Shown one piece after another: positions 8,042 to 15,519 of a stretch of DNA of 34,644 nt. The position numbers were made by a program, and so were the translations under genes. The first letter of the stretch is position 1. Every line of letters starts with the position of its first letter. Below the pieces are notes generated by a model. The model ran no database searches. It was not told where the DNA came from and saw nothing but the letters and a program-made list of their open reading frames with translations. Origin of the DNA: Ruminococcaceae bacterium UBA3323 (lineage in GTDB: Bacteria > Bacillota > Clostridia > Oscillospirales > Acutalibacteraceae); assembly GCA_002361935.1 (NCBI GenBank), contig DESD01000049.1:1-34644 (forward strand). Reading direction: 5' to 3'.

Positions 8042-8886
8042 CAGCTTTCAACCTCTCTTTTCCTTGTCAGGCGAAGCTGAAGAAATGCAATACCTGCAAC
8101 AATTATAAAGAAAATAACCGCCTTTGCCTGTCCAACACCCTGCCAGCCTGCTCTTCCGTAAAACGTGTTATAAATATTCAGTGCAAGCATCTCGGTTTCC
8201 CTTGCAGGCGCACCTGCCGTTAACGCAAGGTTTTGGTCAAAAAGCTTAAAGGAATTTGACAGCGTTAAAAACGTGCATATGGTAACAGACGGCATAACCA
8301 TCGGAATGGTTATATATCTCAGTGTCTGAAAACCGCTTGCACCGTCTATCATGGCAGCTTCTGTTAAATCGCTCGGAATATTCTGAAGACCTGCAATATA
8401 AATCACCATCATATAGCCGATCATCTGCCAGTTCATTAAAACAACCAATCCCCAGAATCCGTATTTCGCAGCAAAGGTAATATCCACACCGAAATGCTCA
8501 AGCACGCCGTTTATAATCAGATTCCATATATATCCCAGAACAATTCCGCCGATAAGATTCGGCATAAAGAAAACCGTTCGGAAAAGGTTTGTGCCTCTTA
8601 TCCCTCTTGTTAGTAAGAGTGCAAGAAGAAAAGCAAAAATGTTTACGGATAAAACGGAAACAACCGTAAATTTAACGGTAAACCAAAGGGAGTTCAAAAA
8701 GCTTTCATCCGCCGTAAAGGCTTTTATATAGTTTTCAAAGCCGGCCCATTCGGCATTTGTTACCGTTGTAAAGCTTGTAAACGAAAGATACAGACCGATG
8801 ATAAACGGAATCAGAAACACAATTAAAAAGCAAATAAAGGTAGGCAGAAGAAAGAACGGAAAATATTTTTTTAATGCTTTATTCAT
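8041..8886 (-). CDS. CUT1 sugar ABC permease, MalF type
   Basis: Partner permease of the same importer, 281 residues with six membrane spans. The first span follows MNKALKKYFPFFLLPTFI, and the EAA loop reads TEAAMIDGASGFQTLRYITI followed by P. It lacks the long periplasmic P2 insert of enteric MalF, as usual in Firmicutes. It lies 22 bases after the binding-protein gene and overlaps the second permease gene, so all four genes should be one transcript. The pair forms the membrane channel; substrate range is set by the lipoprotein. Confidence 0.94.
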   Translation of the reverse strand: MNKALKKYFPFFLLPTFICFLIVFLIPFIIGLYLSFTSFTTVTNAEWAGFENYIKAFTADESFLNSLWFTVKFTVVSVLSVNIFAFLLALLLTRGIRGTNLFRTVFFMPNLIGGIVLGYIWNLIINGVLEHFGVDITFAAKYGFWGLVVLMNWQMIGYMMVIYIAGLQNIPSDLTEAAMIDGASGFQTLRYITIPMVMPSVTICTFLTLSNSFKLFDQNLALTAGAPARETEMLALNIYNTFYGRAGWQGVGQAKAVIFFIIVAGIAFLQLRLTRKREVES

Positions 8887-8908
8887 TTATATTCTCCCGA
8901 TTTCTGTT

Positions 8909-10285
8909 TCATTTTGCCATACTGCTTTCAGATTCCCACTTTGAAACAACCGTATTTTTAACATCCTCAAAGGATTTTGTTCCCTGAACATACTGAAGCA
9001 GTGCAGAGCCGAAATCCTCTTTGAAATTAAGGCTTGGGAAAACAGTAAACTGCCATGGAATATTCGTATAATTGCCGTCATTCATATAGCGTGCAATCTC
9101 TTTTGCAAGCGGATCATTCGGGGTTTCTTCTGCACTGAAGGTATCAAACGGAGCTATAAAGCCGAAATCATTAATAACATGGCTTTTGCCCTTTTCGCTT
9201 GAATAAAGCCAGTAAATAAAATCTGCTGCCGCCTTCTGCTCTGCTTCGCTTGCCTTGCTGTTTATTGCAAGGAAGTTTTCGGTTCCGATACAAAGCCCCT
9301 GCTTTTCTTCGCCTTCTATTCCCGTATAAATCGGAAGGAATTTAATCTTGCTTTCATCAACGGTATTGCCGCTGATATCATTAATCTGGCTCCATGCCCA
9401 GTTTCCGTTCTGCACCATGGCAGATTTGCCCTGTGCAAATTCAGCCATGGATTCATCAACAATTTTTTTGCCTAAATCCTTTTTATCGGAAACAGAGTTT
9501 TCCGTGTATAAATCAAAAATGTTTTTGAAGTTTTCGGCATATTCAAAGCTGATTTTACCTATGGCTTCCGAGGTTAAATCAACATTGTTCTTTTTAAATT
9601 CATAATAAACAGGGATATTGGCAAGATGTGTCTGCCAGCGCCAATCCTCGCCTGCTTTCAATGAGGTTGAGGAAAATACACCGACTATTCCCAGCTCTTT
9701 TCTGTTTTTCTGCATATCCTCAACAAGCTCTTTAAGAGCCTTGAAAGTATTGATTTCACTCATAGAGTTATAACTTGTAGCCTTGTTATTCAGTGCAAAA
9801 TATTTATCCGTAATTGCACTGTTATAAATAATTCCGTAACCCTCAACAACATATGGAATTCCGTAAACCCTGCCCTCTGAGGTTACAGCCATATTTTTAT
9901 CATTAAGATGCTTATAAATTTCCGTATCCGTAAGATCGGCGCAGTAATCCTTCCAGTTGATATAGCCCTTCGGTCCGTTTATCTGAAAAATCGTAGGCGC
10001 CTCATCCGTGGCCATTTTGGCGGTTAAGGTTTGCTCATAGCTGTTGTTTGCCGCCGTTTCCACAATAACCTTTATGCCGGTTTCCTTTTCATATTCATCG
10101 GCAACCTCCTGATATTTATCTGCAATTTCAGGCTTGAAATTAAGATATCTTATGCTTTTAACCGATGCATTGTTCGGGTTTGTATTGTTATTGGGTTTTT
10201 CCTCATTTCCCTTGCAGGCGGTAAAAACCAGACCGACAACAAGCACACTGAGTAAAACCGATGCTATTTTTTTTAGAGTTTTCAT
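8909..10285 (-). CDS. Sugar-binding lipoprotein of the CUT1 importer
   Basis: Extracellular family-1 solute-binding protein that captures a sugar or oligosaccharide and delivers it to the permeases. A lipoprotein signal peptide (MKTLKKIASVLLSVLVVG) ends at VFTAC with Cys24 as the lipidated residue, followed by a flexible N/P-rich linker. Downstream blocks include IRYLNFKPE, GIPYVVEGYGIIYN, MVQNGNWAWSQI and AADFIYWLYSSEKG, typical of MalE-like folds. I chose the second ATG (10285); the first (10291) touches GGAGG, whereas 10285 has it at 8-base spacing. Length 458 is normal. First gene of the operon. No regulator or glycoside hydrolase gene lies next to it, so the sugar is undetermined. Confidence 0.93.
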   Translation of the reverse strand: MKTLKKIASVLLSVLVVGLVFTACKGNEEKPNNNTNPNNASVKSIRYLNFKPEIADKYQEVADEYEKETGIKVIVETAANNSYEQTLTAKMATDEAPTIFQINGPKGYINWKDYCADLTDTEIYKHLNDKNMAVTSEGRVYGIPYVVEGYGIIYNSAITDKYFALNNKATSYNSMSEINTFKALKELVEDMQKNRKELGIVGVFSSTSLKAGEDWRWQTHLANIPVYYEFKKNNVDLTSEAIGKISFEYAENFKNIFDLYTENSVSDKKDLGKKIVDESMAEFAQGKSAMVQNGNWAWSQINDISGNTVDESKIKFLPIYTGIEGEEKQGLCIGTENFLAINSKASEAEQKAAADFIYWLYSSEKGKSHVINDFGFIAPFDTFSAEETPNDPLAKEIARYMNDGNYTNIPWQFTVFPSLNFKEDFGSALLQYVQGTKSFEDVKNTVVSKWESESSMAK

Positions 10286-10310
10286 AATCATTCCTCCGTT
10301 TTTATTTATA

Positions 10311-10376
10311 GTTTGAGTGTTTGAGTTTTTATTGATTTTATGCGTTCTGTTTATAAAATTTAAAAATTCGCATAAA
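10311..10376. promoter_or_regulatory. Repeats upstream of the sugar operon
   Basis: GTTTGAGT occurs twice in tandem (10311-10318 and 10319-10326), 25-40 bases before the binding-protein start. Further upstream TTTATGCG (10337-10344) and CGCATAAA (10369-10376) are perfect inverted arms separated by 24 bases. The positions suit operator sites for a carbohydrate regulator. No convincing consensus promoter was seen here, so the assignment is tentative. Confidence 0.35.
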
Positions 10377-10401
10377 AAACGGGAGGATAACCTCCTCCCG
10401 C
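10374..10401 (-). terminator. Terminator of the DUF4430 gene
   Basis: On the minus strand a 7-bp stem (CGGGAGG/CCTCCCG, 10380-10400) with a 7-base loop is followed by six T residues (10379 down to 10374). It separates the DUF4430 gene from the downstream sugar operon on the same strand. Confidence 0.85.
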
Positions 10402-10426
10402 TGCTGCAATAATTTATGATTTATAA

Positions 10427-11170
10427 TTAATCTGTCGGCGATGTAACATAATACCATTCAACAACATCCCCGTCCTGCAAAACATATTTTGACGCAGACG
10501 TCATTGGCTTTTTTCCGTTCACCGTATACATCCAGCCGCTTGAATTGCCGCAGTCCTTCTCAGCAAGCCCGCCGATAGATACAATATACGATTTATTCTG
10601 ATGAACAACGGCGATCCCGTTTCGGCTGCACTGTTCACTGAGCAAATCAAAAACGGTTGTGCCCTTTTTTACATGGCATTTTGTTCTGTTTATTAAATAT
10701 TTCGGATAATCGGCACCGTAAGCCGCAGCCCTTTCGCAGTTTACCGAAAACACAACCTGTATCTGTGCCTGCGTTTCTTTTTCGGAATTTGCTTCTGTAT
10801 GTCTTACGGAGGTTTTCGGATTTGTTGCTTTTTCGGATACCTGTGTTTGTTTTTCCTTATTGGATGAAGCACCCGTCTGCTTTTCTGTTCTTACCTGCGT
10901 TGTATTTTCCGAATTTGACGAAATCTCCGTCTGCTTTTCCGTTTTGGAATATGTTGTTTTTTCCGGGGCAGACCGGGTGCTTTCGCTTTCCTTTTCTGTT
11001 TCGGAAAACGTGCCGTCTTCCGTACTGTTCTTTTCCGATACCTCCGATGAAGCAAAAGAACCGGAGGCTGCTTTCTCTGTGTTGCTGCCTTTTAAATTCA
11101 TTCCTATGCCAACAGAAAGACATCCGACAATTAAAAGGCAAATAATTGCCGTAATTACTTTATGATTCAT
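10427..11170 (-). CDS. Exported DUF4430 protein, transcobalamin beta-domain-like
   Basis: A 247-residue surface protein. Residues 1-24 form a hydrophobic export signal or anchor; IVGC (Cys17) could be a lipobox, though not an ideal one. Residues about 30-135 are a Ser/Thr/Glu/Lys linker with an imperfect 18-residue repeat (TEKQTEISSN.../TEKQTGASSN...). Residues about 140-247 match DUF4430, the fold of the beta domain of transcobalamin and intrinsic factor: KKGTTVFDLLSEQC, SIGGLAEKDCGNSSGWMYTVNG and LQDGDVVEWYYV. It is divergent from a riboswitch-controlled alpha-domain-like gene, so a role in cobalamin capture is plausible but unproven. The predicted transcription start nearly coincides with ATG 11170 and no ribosome site is seen, so the mRNA may be leaderless. 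Confidence 0.85.
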   Translation of the reverse strand: MNHKVITAIICLLIVGCLSVGIGMNLKGSNTEKAASGSFASSEVSEKNSTEDGTFSETEKESESTRSAPEKTTYSKTEKQTEISSNSENTTQVRTEKQTGASSNKEKQTQVSEKATNPKTSVRHTEANSEKETQAQIQVVFSVNCERAAAYGADYPKYLINRTKCHVKKGTTVFDLLSEQCSRNGIAVVHQNKSYIVSIGGLAEKDCGNSSGWMYTVNGKKPMTSASKYVLQDGDVVEWYYVTSPTD

Positions 11171-11176
11171 ACGGAT

Positions 11177-11205
11177 ATAGTATCATTTTTTTTTCGAATT
11201 GACAA
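11177..11205 (-). promoter_or_regulatory. Promoter of the DUF4430 gene
   Basis: Minus-strand TTGTCA (11200-11205), a 17-base spacer and TACTAT (11177-11182). The predicted start falls at about 11170, the first base of the start codon. Its -35 overlaps the -35 of the opposite promoter by five bases. Confidence 0.65.
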
Positions 11206-11227
11206 CAATAAAAATGGATAGTATAAT
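11199..11227 (+). promoter_or_regulatory. Consensus promoter of the cobalamin riboswitch transcript
   Basis: TTGACA (11199-11204), 17 bases, TATAAT (11222-11227): a perfect sigma-A promoter. Start is expected near 11234, immediately before the riboswitch. Confidence 0.88.
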
Positions 11228-11235
11228 TTTTCTGT

Positions 11236-11440
11236 GCCGAGAGATGATCAGCTAAATCATTTCACGGGGAATGCGGTTAAAAGCCGCAGCAGCTCACTCT
11301 ACTGTAAGCAGCTACAAACTCCATGCGCCACTCGGCTTCGGGGAAGGCGGAGCAAGGCAGCCAAACAAGCGTTGAACAAAATAAAGTTTAGCACTTGTTT
11401 AGCTATATACTGCAAGCCAGGATATCCGTTTGAGGCATAA
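11236..11440 (+). promoter_or_regulatory. Cobalamin (B12) riboswitch
   Basis: Conserved aptamer blocks appear in order: GGGGAATGCGGTTAAAAGCC (from 11266), GCAGC...ACTGTAAGC, GCCACTC...GGGGAAGGCGG, a long variable arm (AAACAAG/CTTGTTT, about 11363-11400), and the B12 box AAGCCAGGATATCC (11414-11427). No T-run follows. CCGT just after the box can pair with ACGG (11451-11454) next to the ribosome site GTGAGG (11454-11459), so control is probably translational: bound cobalamin would block translation of the downstream gene. Confidence 0.9.
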
Positions 11441-11467
11441 ATAAATTTTTACGGTGAGGTAATAAAA

Positions 11468-12574
11468 ATGAAAAAAATTTTAGCAGCGCTCCTTTCCTTT
11501 GTGCTTGTTATGTCTGCATCCATAACAGCATTCGGAGCAACAACAACCGATGTAGACAAAATACTTGAATCGTCCGTAAAATATGCTTACGGCGATAAGG
11601 ACGCCTTTGATGTTTCGGAATCAAAGGATTATTATCTTTATCTGTTAGCAGGCGGATATGATGAAAAAATCGAAAAATCGTATTTTAATTCCGTAAAAGA
11701 AGCTCTTGACGGCGGCAAAGCATTTGATATCGGAACACTTGCCCTGATTATCAGCAATTTAGTTTTTTCTCTTGAGGATCCGGCTGATTTTGAGGGCTAT
11801 GATCTTTTGGATATGTTTGAAAAAGCAGGTGTTTCCGCACAGGATAATATATATTCCTATATGTATGCCGCAGATATTGCCTATTTATTTGAATATGACG
11901 AATTAGGCAAACAGCTTTGCGATACCTTCGTTTCAAAATACACGATGGGCACAGGCACTGATTTTTGGGGCGGATGGGGTACATCGGCAGATGACTTGTC
12001 CGTTTTCATCATTACACTTTCCACCTATTATGATGAATATGAGGATTATATCAAGGATGCCGTAACACTTCTTAAAGCATATAATACAGATGCCGGCTAT
12101 GATAATTACGGTGCAAACGCAAACTCAACTGCTTTAGCACTTGCTGCTTATATTTCGGTTGATGACAGCCGGGCAGCAGAGGATGCCTATAATAAGCTTA
12201 TGCTCTTCTATAATAAAGAAACAGGCGGCTTTAAAGGCAGCTATGATGACATTGTGGCAACAAAAGATGCTATTCTCGGCTTATCCTATTACTGGCTTAT
12301 TGCCGATATTGATGACGGCACAAACGAAAATCCGGGAAGCTCCGATAAAGAGGAAAAGCCAACCGTTCCTGTTGTTAACATAAAAGACAAAACAGACAAC
12401 AAAGAAAATGTTTCCTCAGATAACAAAGCCAAGGAAAGCAGCACAAAAACAGAGAAAGAGCCGCAGGCTTCGGCAAAATCTCCTGCAACAGGAGCACAAA
12501 CAGCTGCCCTTGCAGCAATTGCAATGCTTGCAGCAGGCGGTGTTATGCTTGCAGCAAGAAAAAAAGAAGATTAA
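11468..12574 (+). CDS. Riboswitch-controlled cell-surface protein with transcobalamin alpha-domain-like helices
   Basis: A 368-residue secreted protein. A signal peptide (1-24, ending AFGA) is followed by about 250 residues of helical repeats reminiscent of the alpha/alpha-toroid in prenyltransferase-like and intrinsic-factor/transcobalamin alpha domains (DFWGGWGTSADDLSVFIITL, NANSTALALAAYISV, ETGGFKGSYDDIVATKDAI). A Lys/Glu/Ser linker (about 285-337) leads to a variant sortase signal SPATG (338-342), a hydrophobic stretch and the tail RKKED. It should therefore be anchored to the wall or membrane. The B12 riboswitch and GTGAGG ribosome site lie directly upstream. Family assignment rests on fold-like pattern and context; cobalamin binding is inferred, not shown. 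Confidence 0.75.
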   Translation: MKKILAALLSFVLVMSASITAFGATTTDVDKILESSVKYAYGDKDAFDVSESKDYYLYLLAGGYDEKIEKSYFNSVKEALDGGKAFDIGTLALIISNLVFSLEDPADFEGYDLLDMFEKAGVSAQDNIYSYMYAADIAYLFEYDELGKQLCDTFVSKYTMGTGTDFWGGWGTSADDLSVFIITLSTYYDEYEDYIKDAVTLLKAYNTDAGYDNYGANANSTALALAAYISVDDSRAAEDAYNKLMLFYNKETGGFKGSYDDIVATKDAILGLSYYWLIADIDDGTNENPGSSDKEEKPTVPVVNIKDKTDNKENVSSDNKAKESSTKTEKEPQASAKSPATGAQTAALAAIAMLAAGGVMLAARKKED

Positions 12575-12589
12575 TTTTTGATACAGAAA

Positions 12590-12632
12590 AAGCCTTTCCT
12601 CAGGGAGCACCTTAAGGAAAGGCTTGTTTTTA
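12590..12632. terminator. Bidirectional terminator
   Basis: AAGCCTTTCCT (12590-12600) pairs with AGGAAAGGCTT (12615-12625). T-runs follow on the plus strand (GTTTTT) and on the minus strand (CTTTTTCTG), so it can end both the surface-protein gene and the convergent metal ATPase gene. Confidence 0.85.
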
Positions 12633-12658
12633 TGCCGCAACGGGTATAATCCTGCGGT

Positions 12659-14650
12659 TTATTTTCTCTTTTTTGCTCTGTAATGCAGGGCTCTCAGTGA
12701 ATTCGCAACTGCGATAAGGCATACGCCTACATCTCCGAAAACGGCAAGCCACATCGCATTTTCATCAAAAATACCGATTGCGCAGCCTATAATAATAAGA
12801 ACCTTTACAAGAATGCTGAAAACAATATTTTCCTTAACAATCCGCATGGTTTTATCGGCAATCTGCCTGCCGACAGGAATTTTGGAAAGGCTGTCTCCCA
12901 TAATAACAACATCAGCAGCCTCAATCGCTGCGTCAGCGCCGATTGCGCCCATTGCAATGCCTAAATCAGCCTCTGCAAGAACAGGTGCATCATTGATTCC
13001 GTCACCGGTATAAAGCACGATTGCTTGATCCGCTTTCTTTAATTCCCTTACTTTTTCAACCTTTTCATCCGGCAAAAGCTTTGCATAATAAGCATCAATG
13101 CCTGCCTTTTCCGAAATATCCCTTGCAATCGGTTCTTTATCACCCGTAAGCATAACCGTTTTGGAAAAGCCCTGCTTCTTCATTTCTGCAATTGCCTCTT
13201 TACTGTCTGTTTTAATAACATCGGCAAAAACAATGTCACCAAGAAATTCCTCTTCACTGCAAAGATAAATTGCCGTTCCGATAAGCGGCGTTTCCCTGAA
13301 CTCTACGCCAACCTCCGCCATAAGCTTTTCGTTGCCTGCAAAATACTTTTTACCGTTCACAACTGCAGAAACACCTTTTCCTGCATAATTTTTTGCATCC
13401 TCAACCTTTAAAGCATCTGCATAATGCCCGAAGGCAAGACTGATGGATTTTGCAATCGGATGCGTTGAATATTTTTCACAGGCGGCAATAATTGCAAGAA
13501 GCTCCCTGTGCTCCGAAACATTTTCACAGTGGCAGTGAACGCATTCGCAGTTTACATATTCAAATTTACCGCTTGTAATAGTTCCTGTTTTATCAAAAAC
13601 AGCCGTGTTGCATTTGGAAAGCATTTCAAGGAAATTGCTTCCCTTAATCAGAATTCCCTGCTTTGAGGATGCACCAAGCCCTGCAAAAAAGCCAAGCGGA
13701 ATCGAAATAACAATCGCACAGGGGCATGAAACAACCAAAGCAGAAAGCCCCCTGTAAAGCCATTCGCTCCATTCCTGCCCGAAGAAAACAGGCGGAATAA
13801 CCATAATAAGAAGCGCAATAAGACAAACGGCAGGCGTATAGATTTTAGCAAATCGGCTGATAAATTTCTCTGCACTGCTTTTCTTGCTGTCTGTATTTTC
13901 TATCATTTCAAGAATTCTTGCCGTGGTAGACTGATTATAAGGCTTTGAGGCTTTGATAATAAGCATTCCGTCTAAATTAACGGAGCCGGAAAGCACCTCT
14001 TCCCCCTCTGATACGGAAACCGGAATGCTCTCCCCCGTTAAGGCGGACATATCCACCTCTGCGCTTCCCTTAACGATAACACCGTCCAGATAAATTTTTT
14101 GACCGGGTTCTGCAATAAATTCCTCGCCTGCTTCAACCGCTTCGGGATTCACCTCTGCATTTTTGCCGTTTCTGATAACGGTAACAGACTGCGGTTTGTT
14201 TTCAATCATATCGGAAATGGATTTCCGGCTTTTGCCGACAGCCATATCCTGCAGAAATTCGCCGATTGTGTAAAGCAGAACAACGGCACAGCCTTCCGTA
14301 TATTCACCGATTGCAAAGGCACCTACCGAGGCGATTCCCATAAGCAGATTTTCGTTAAAAATATTGCCGTGAATGATTCCCTCTATTGCCTCTTTAATAA
14401 TATTGAAACCTACAATAAGATAAGATATGCCAAAACAGATAAGCGGTATTTTTTCATTTACATCGGTAAATTCATGCAGCAGATAGCCGACAACAAGAAA
14501 CACACCGCCGCAGGCAATTTTAAAAATAAATTCTTTTTTATTTACCTCTGCTCCATGTTCATGGCCGCAGCCGCAGGCATCGCCGTGATTATGTGAATGT
14601 CCATGCCCGCAGCAACAAGCTTCGTTATGATTATGTTTTTTTCCGTTCAT
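12659..14650 (-). CDS. Heavy-metal P1B-type ATPase (Zn/Cd/Pb-like) with His/Cys-rich tail
   Basis: ATP-driven metal efflux pump in the membrane. Core motifs are TGES, the transmembrane metal site CPC (309-311, SCPCAIVIS), the phosphorylated Asp353 (DKTGT), the HP dipeptide (STHPIAKS) and GDGINDAP, followed by closing helices. The CPC and overall pattern suit the Zn/Cd/Pb (ZntA/CadA) branch. No HMA domain is present; instead residues 6-32 are packed with His and Cys (HNHNEACCCGHGHSHNHG and CGCGHEHG). A second Cys/His cluster (Cys368, 370, 373, 375; His372, 374, 381) follows the phosphorylation motif. I chose ATG 14650 with GAGG 7 bases upstream, giving 663 residues; an in-frame extension to 14734 lacks a ribosome site. 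It follows a DUF421 gene on the same strand. Confidence 0.92.
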   Translation of the reverse strand: MNGKKHNHNEACCCGHGHSHNHGDACGCGHEHGAEVNKKEFIFKIACGGVFLVVGYLLHEFTDVNEKIPLICFGISYLIVGFNIIKEAIEGIIHGNIFNENLLMGIASVGAFAIGEYTEGCAVVLLYTIGEFLQDMAVGKSRKSISDMIENKPQSVTVIRNGKNAEVNPEAVEAGEEFIAEPGQKIYLDGVIVKGSAEVDMSALTGESIPVSVSEGEEVLSGSVNLDGMLIIKASKPYNQSTTARILEMIENTDSKKSSAEKFISRFAKIYTPAVCLIALLIMVIPPVFFGQEWSEWLYRGLSALVVSCPCAIVISIPLGFFAGLGASSKQGILIKGSNFLEMLSKCNTAVFDKTGTITSGKFEYVNCECVHCHCENVSEHRELLAIIAACEKYSTHPIAKSISLAFGHYADALKVEDAKNYAGKGVSAVVNGKKYFAGNEKLMAEVGVEFRETPLIGTAIYLCSEEEFLGDIVFADVIKTDSKEAIAEMKKQGFSKTVMLTGDKEPIARDISEKAGIDAYYAKLLPDEKVEKVRELKKADQAIVLYTGDGINDAPVLAEADLGIAMGAIGADAAIEAADVVIMGDSLSKIPVGRQIADKTMRIVKENIVFSILVKVLIIIGCAIGIFDENAMWLAVFGDVGVCLIAVANSLRALHYRAKKRK

Positions 14651-14723
14651 GATAATTCCTCTTCTATGTACGGCCCGTAAGGGCTTTTTTGTCAGGTATT
14701 TTTTTTGCTGCCTAAATAATAGT

Positions 14724-15395
14724 TTATTTATCAAATAAAGTCAACACTCCGTTTGAATCCATAACACCGAGAAATATGTTTTTAACCTCTTTCTCCTGCT
14801 GTTTTACTCGTCTTATCAGATCATTCTTATCAATTTTTGCATCTGCAAGATCATCTTCCATAATTTTGCCGTCCATAATAACATTAACGGTCAGCCCCTC
14901 ACTCTGAGGAGCAAAGTTGAAATCCTTTGGATTAAGAGGTCTTTTTAAAGGAACAGGCATAAAACTTATTTTTCCCGTAGTTTCCATAATTGCATAATCA
15001 ATATCTGCAATATTGAAATACCCTGCTATTCTTGCAGAAGTAAGCAAATCATTCAGTTCAATTCTTGCCTTTCTTAAATTTTTTTTATATATTTTTCCTT
15101 TATATATAAGGATAATGGGATTGCCTGTAATAAGCTGCCTTGCAGCACTGCTTTTCTGCGATAAAAAGGAAAAAAGCAAATCAAGAACGGCATAAATCAC
15201 CATTGCCGTTACACCTTTCCACCATTCCATATCAAGATTCGTAGACATTTCGGCAGCTATTGAGCCTATTGTTATACCGACTACATAATCAAAAAAAGAC
15301 AGTTCGGAAATCGCACGATAGCCCATTACTTTTGAAAGAATAAATAAAACAATAAAGGACACAACACCTAAGATTATAATATTTAAAAATTCCAT
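14724..15395 (-). CDS. DUF421 membrane protein (YetF/YcaP-like)
   Basis: Three N-terminal membrane helices (from MEFLNIIILGVVSFIVLF, through YRAISELSFFDYVVGITIG and MVIYAVLDLLFSFLS) are followed by the soluble DUF421 domain (GNPIILIYKGKI...LRKARIELNDLLTSAR and GKISFMPVPLKRPLNP). These are family hallmarks. ATG 15395 with AAAGGTG upstream is preferred to the in-frame TTG at 15410, giving 223 residues, the usual size. Biochemical function of the family is unknown. The metal ATPase gene follows after 73 bases on the same strand, so the two may be co-transcribed; a link to metal homeostasis is only suggested by position. Confidence 0.88.
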   Translation of the reverse strand: MEFLNIIILGVVSFIVLFILSKVMGYRAISELSFFDYVVGITIGSIAAEMSTNLDMEWWKGVTAMVIYAVLDLLFSFLSQKSSAARQLITGNPIILIYKGKIYKKNLRKARIELNDLLTSARIAGYFNIADIDYAIMETTGKISFMPVPLKRPLNPKDFNFAPQSEGLTVNVIMDGKIMEDDLADAKIDKNDLIRRVKQQEKEVKNIFLGVMDSNGVLTLFDK

Positions 15396-15519
15396 AATAT
15401 CACCTTTCAATATTTTTGTTAAACATATTTATATTATGAACAAAAAAACTGCTTTAAATTATATAAAATTTATGATATAATGAACAAACAGATGTGTATT
15501 GTTAAAAAAGGAGATTTTT

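Noticed and set aside
10657..11165. Long reading frames opposite the DUF4430 gene
   Set aside because: They mirror its Ser/Thr/Glu/Lys linker and show no start signals; the DUF4430 reading has domain support.
12575..12660. Possible small RNA between the surface-protein gene and the metal ATPase
   Set aside because: The only structure is a symmetric hairpin with T-runs on both strands, explained by a shared terminator.
14672..14695. Plus-strand terminator-like hairpin GCCC-GTAA-GGGC followed by T6
   Set aside because: No plus-strand transcript ends here; both neighbours are on the minus strand, so it is probably incidental or an internal leader hairpin.
14651..14734. 28-residue N-terminal extension of the metal ATPase
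   Set aside because: No ribosome site; overlaps the DUF421 end; the His/Cys tail starting at 14650 is preceded by GAGG.
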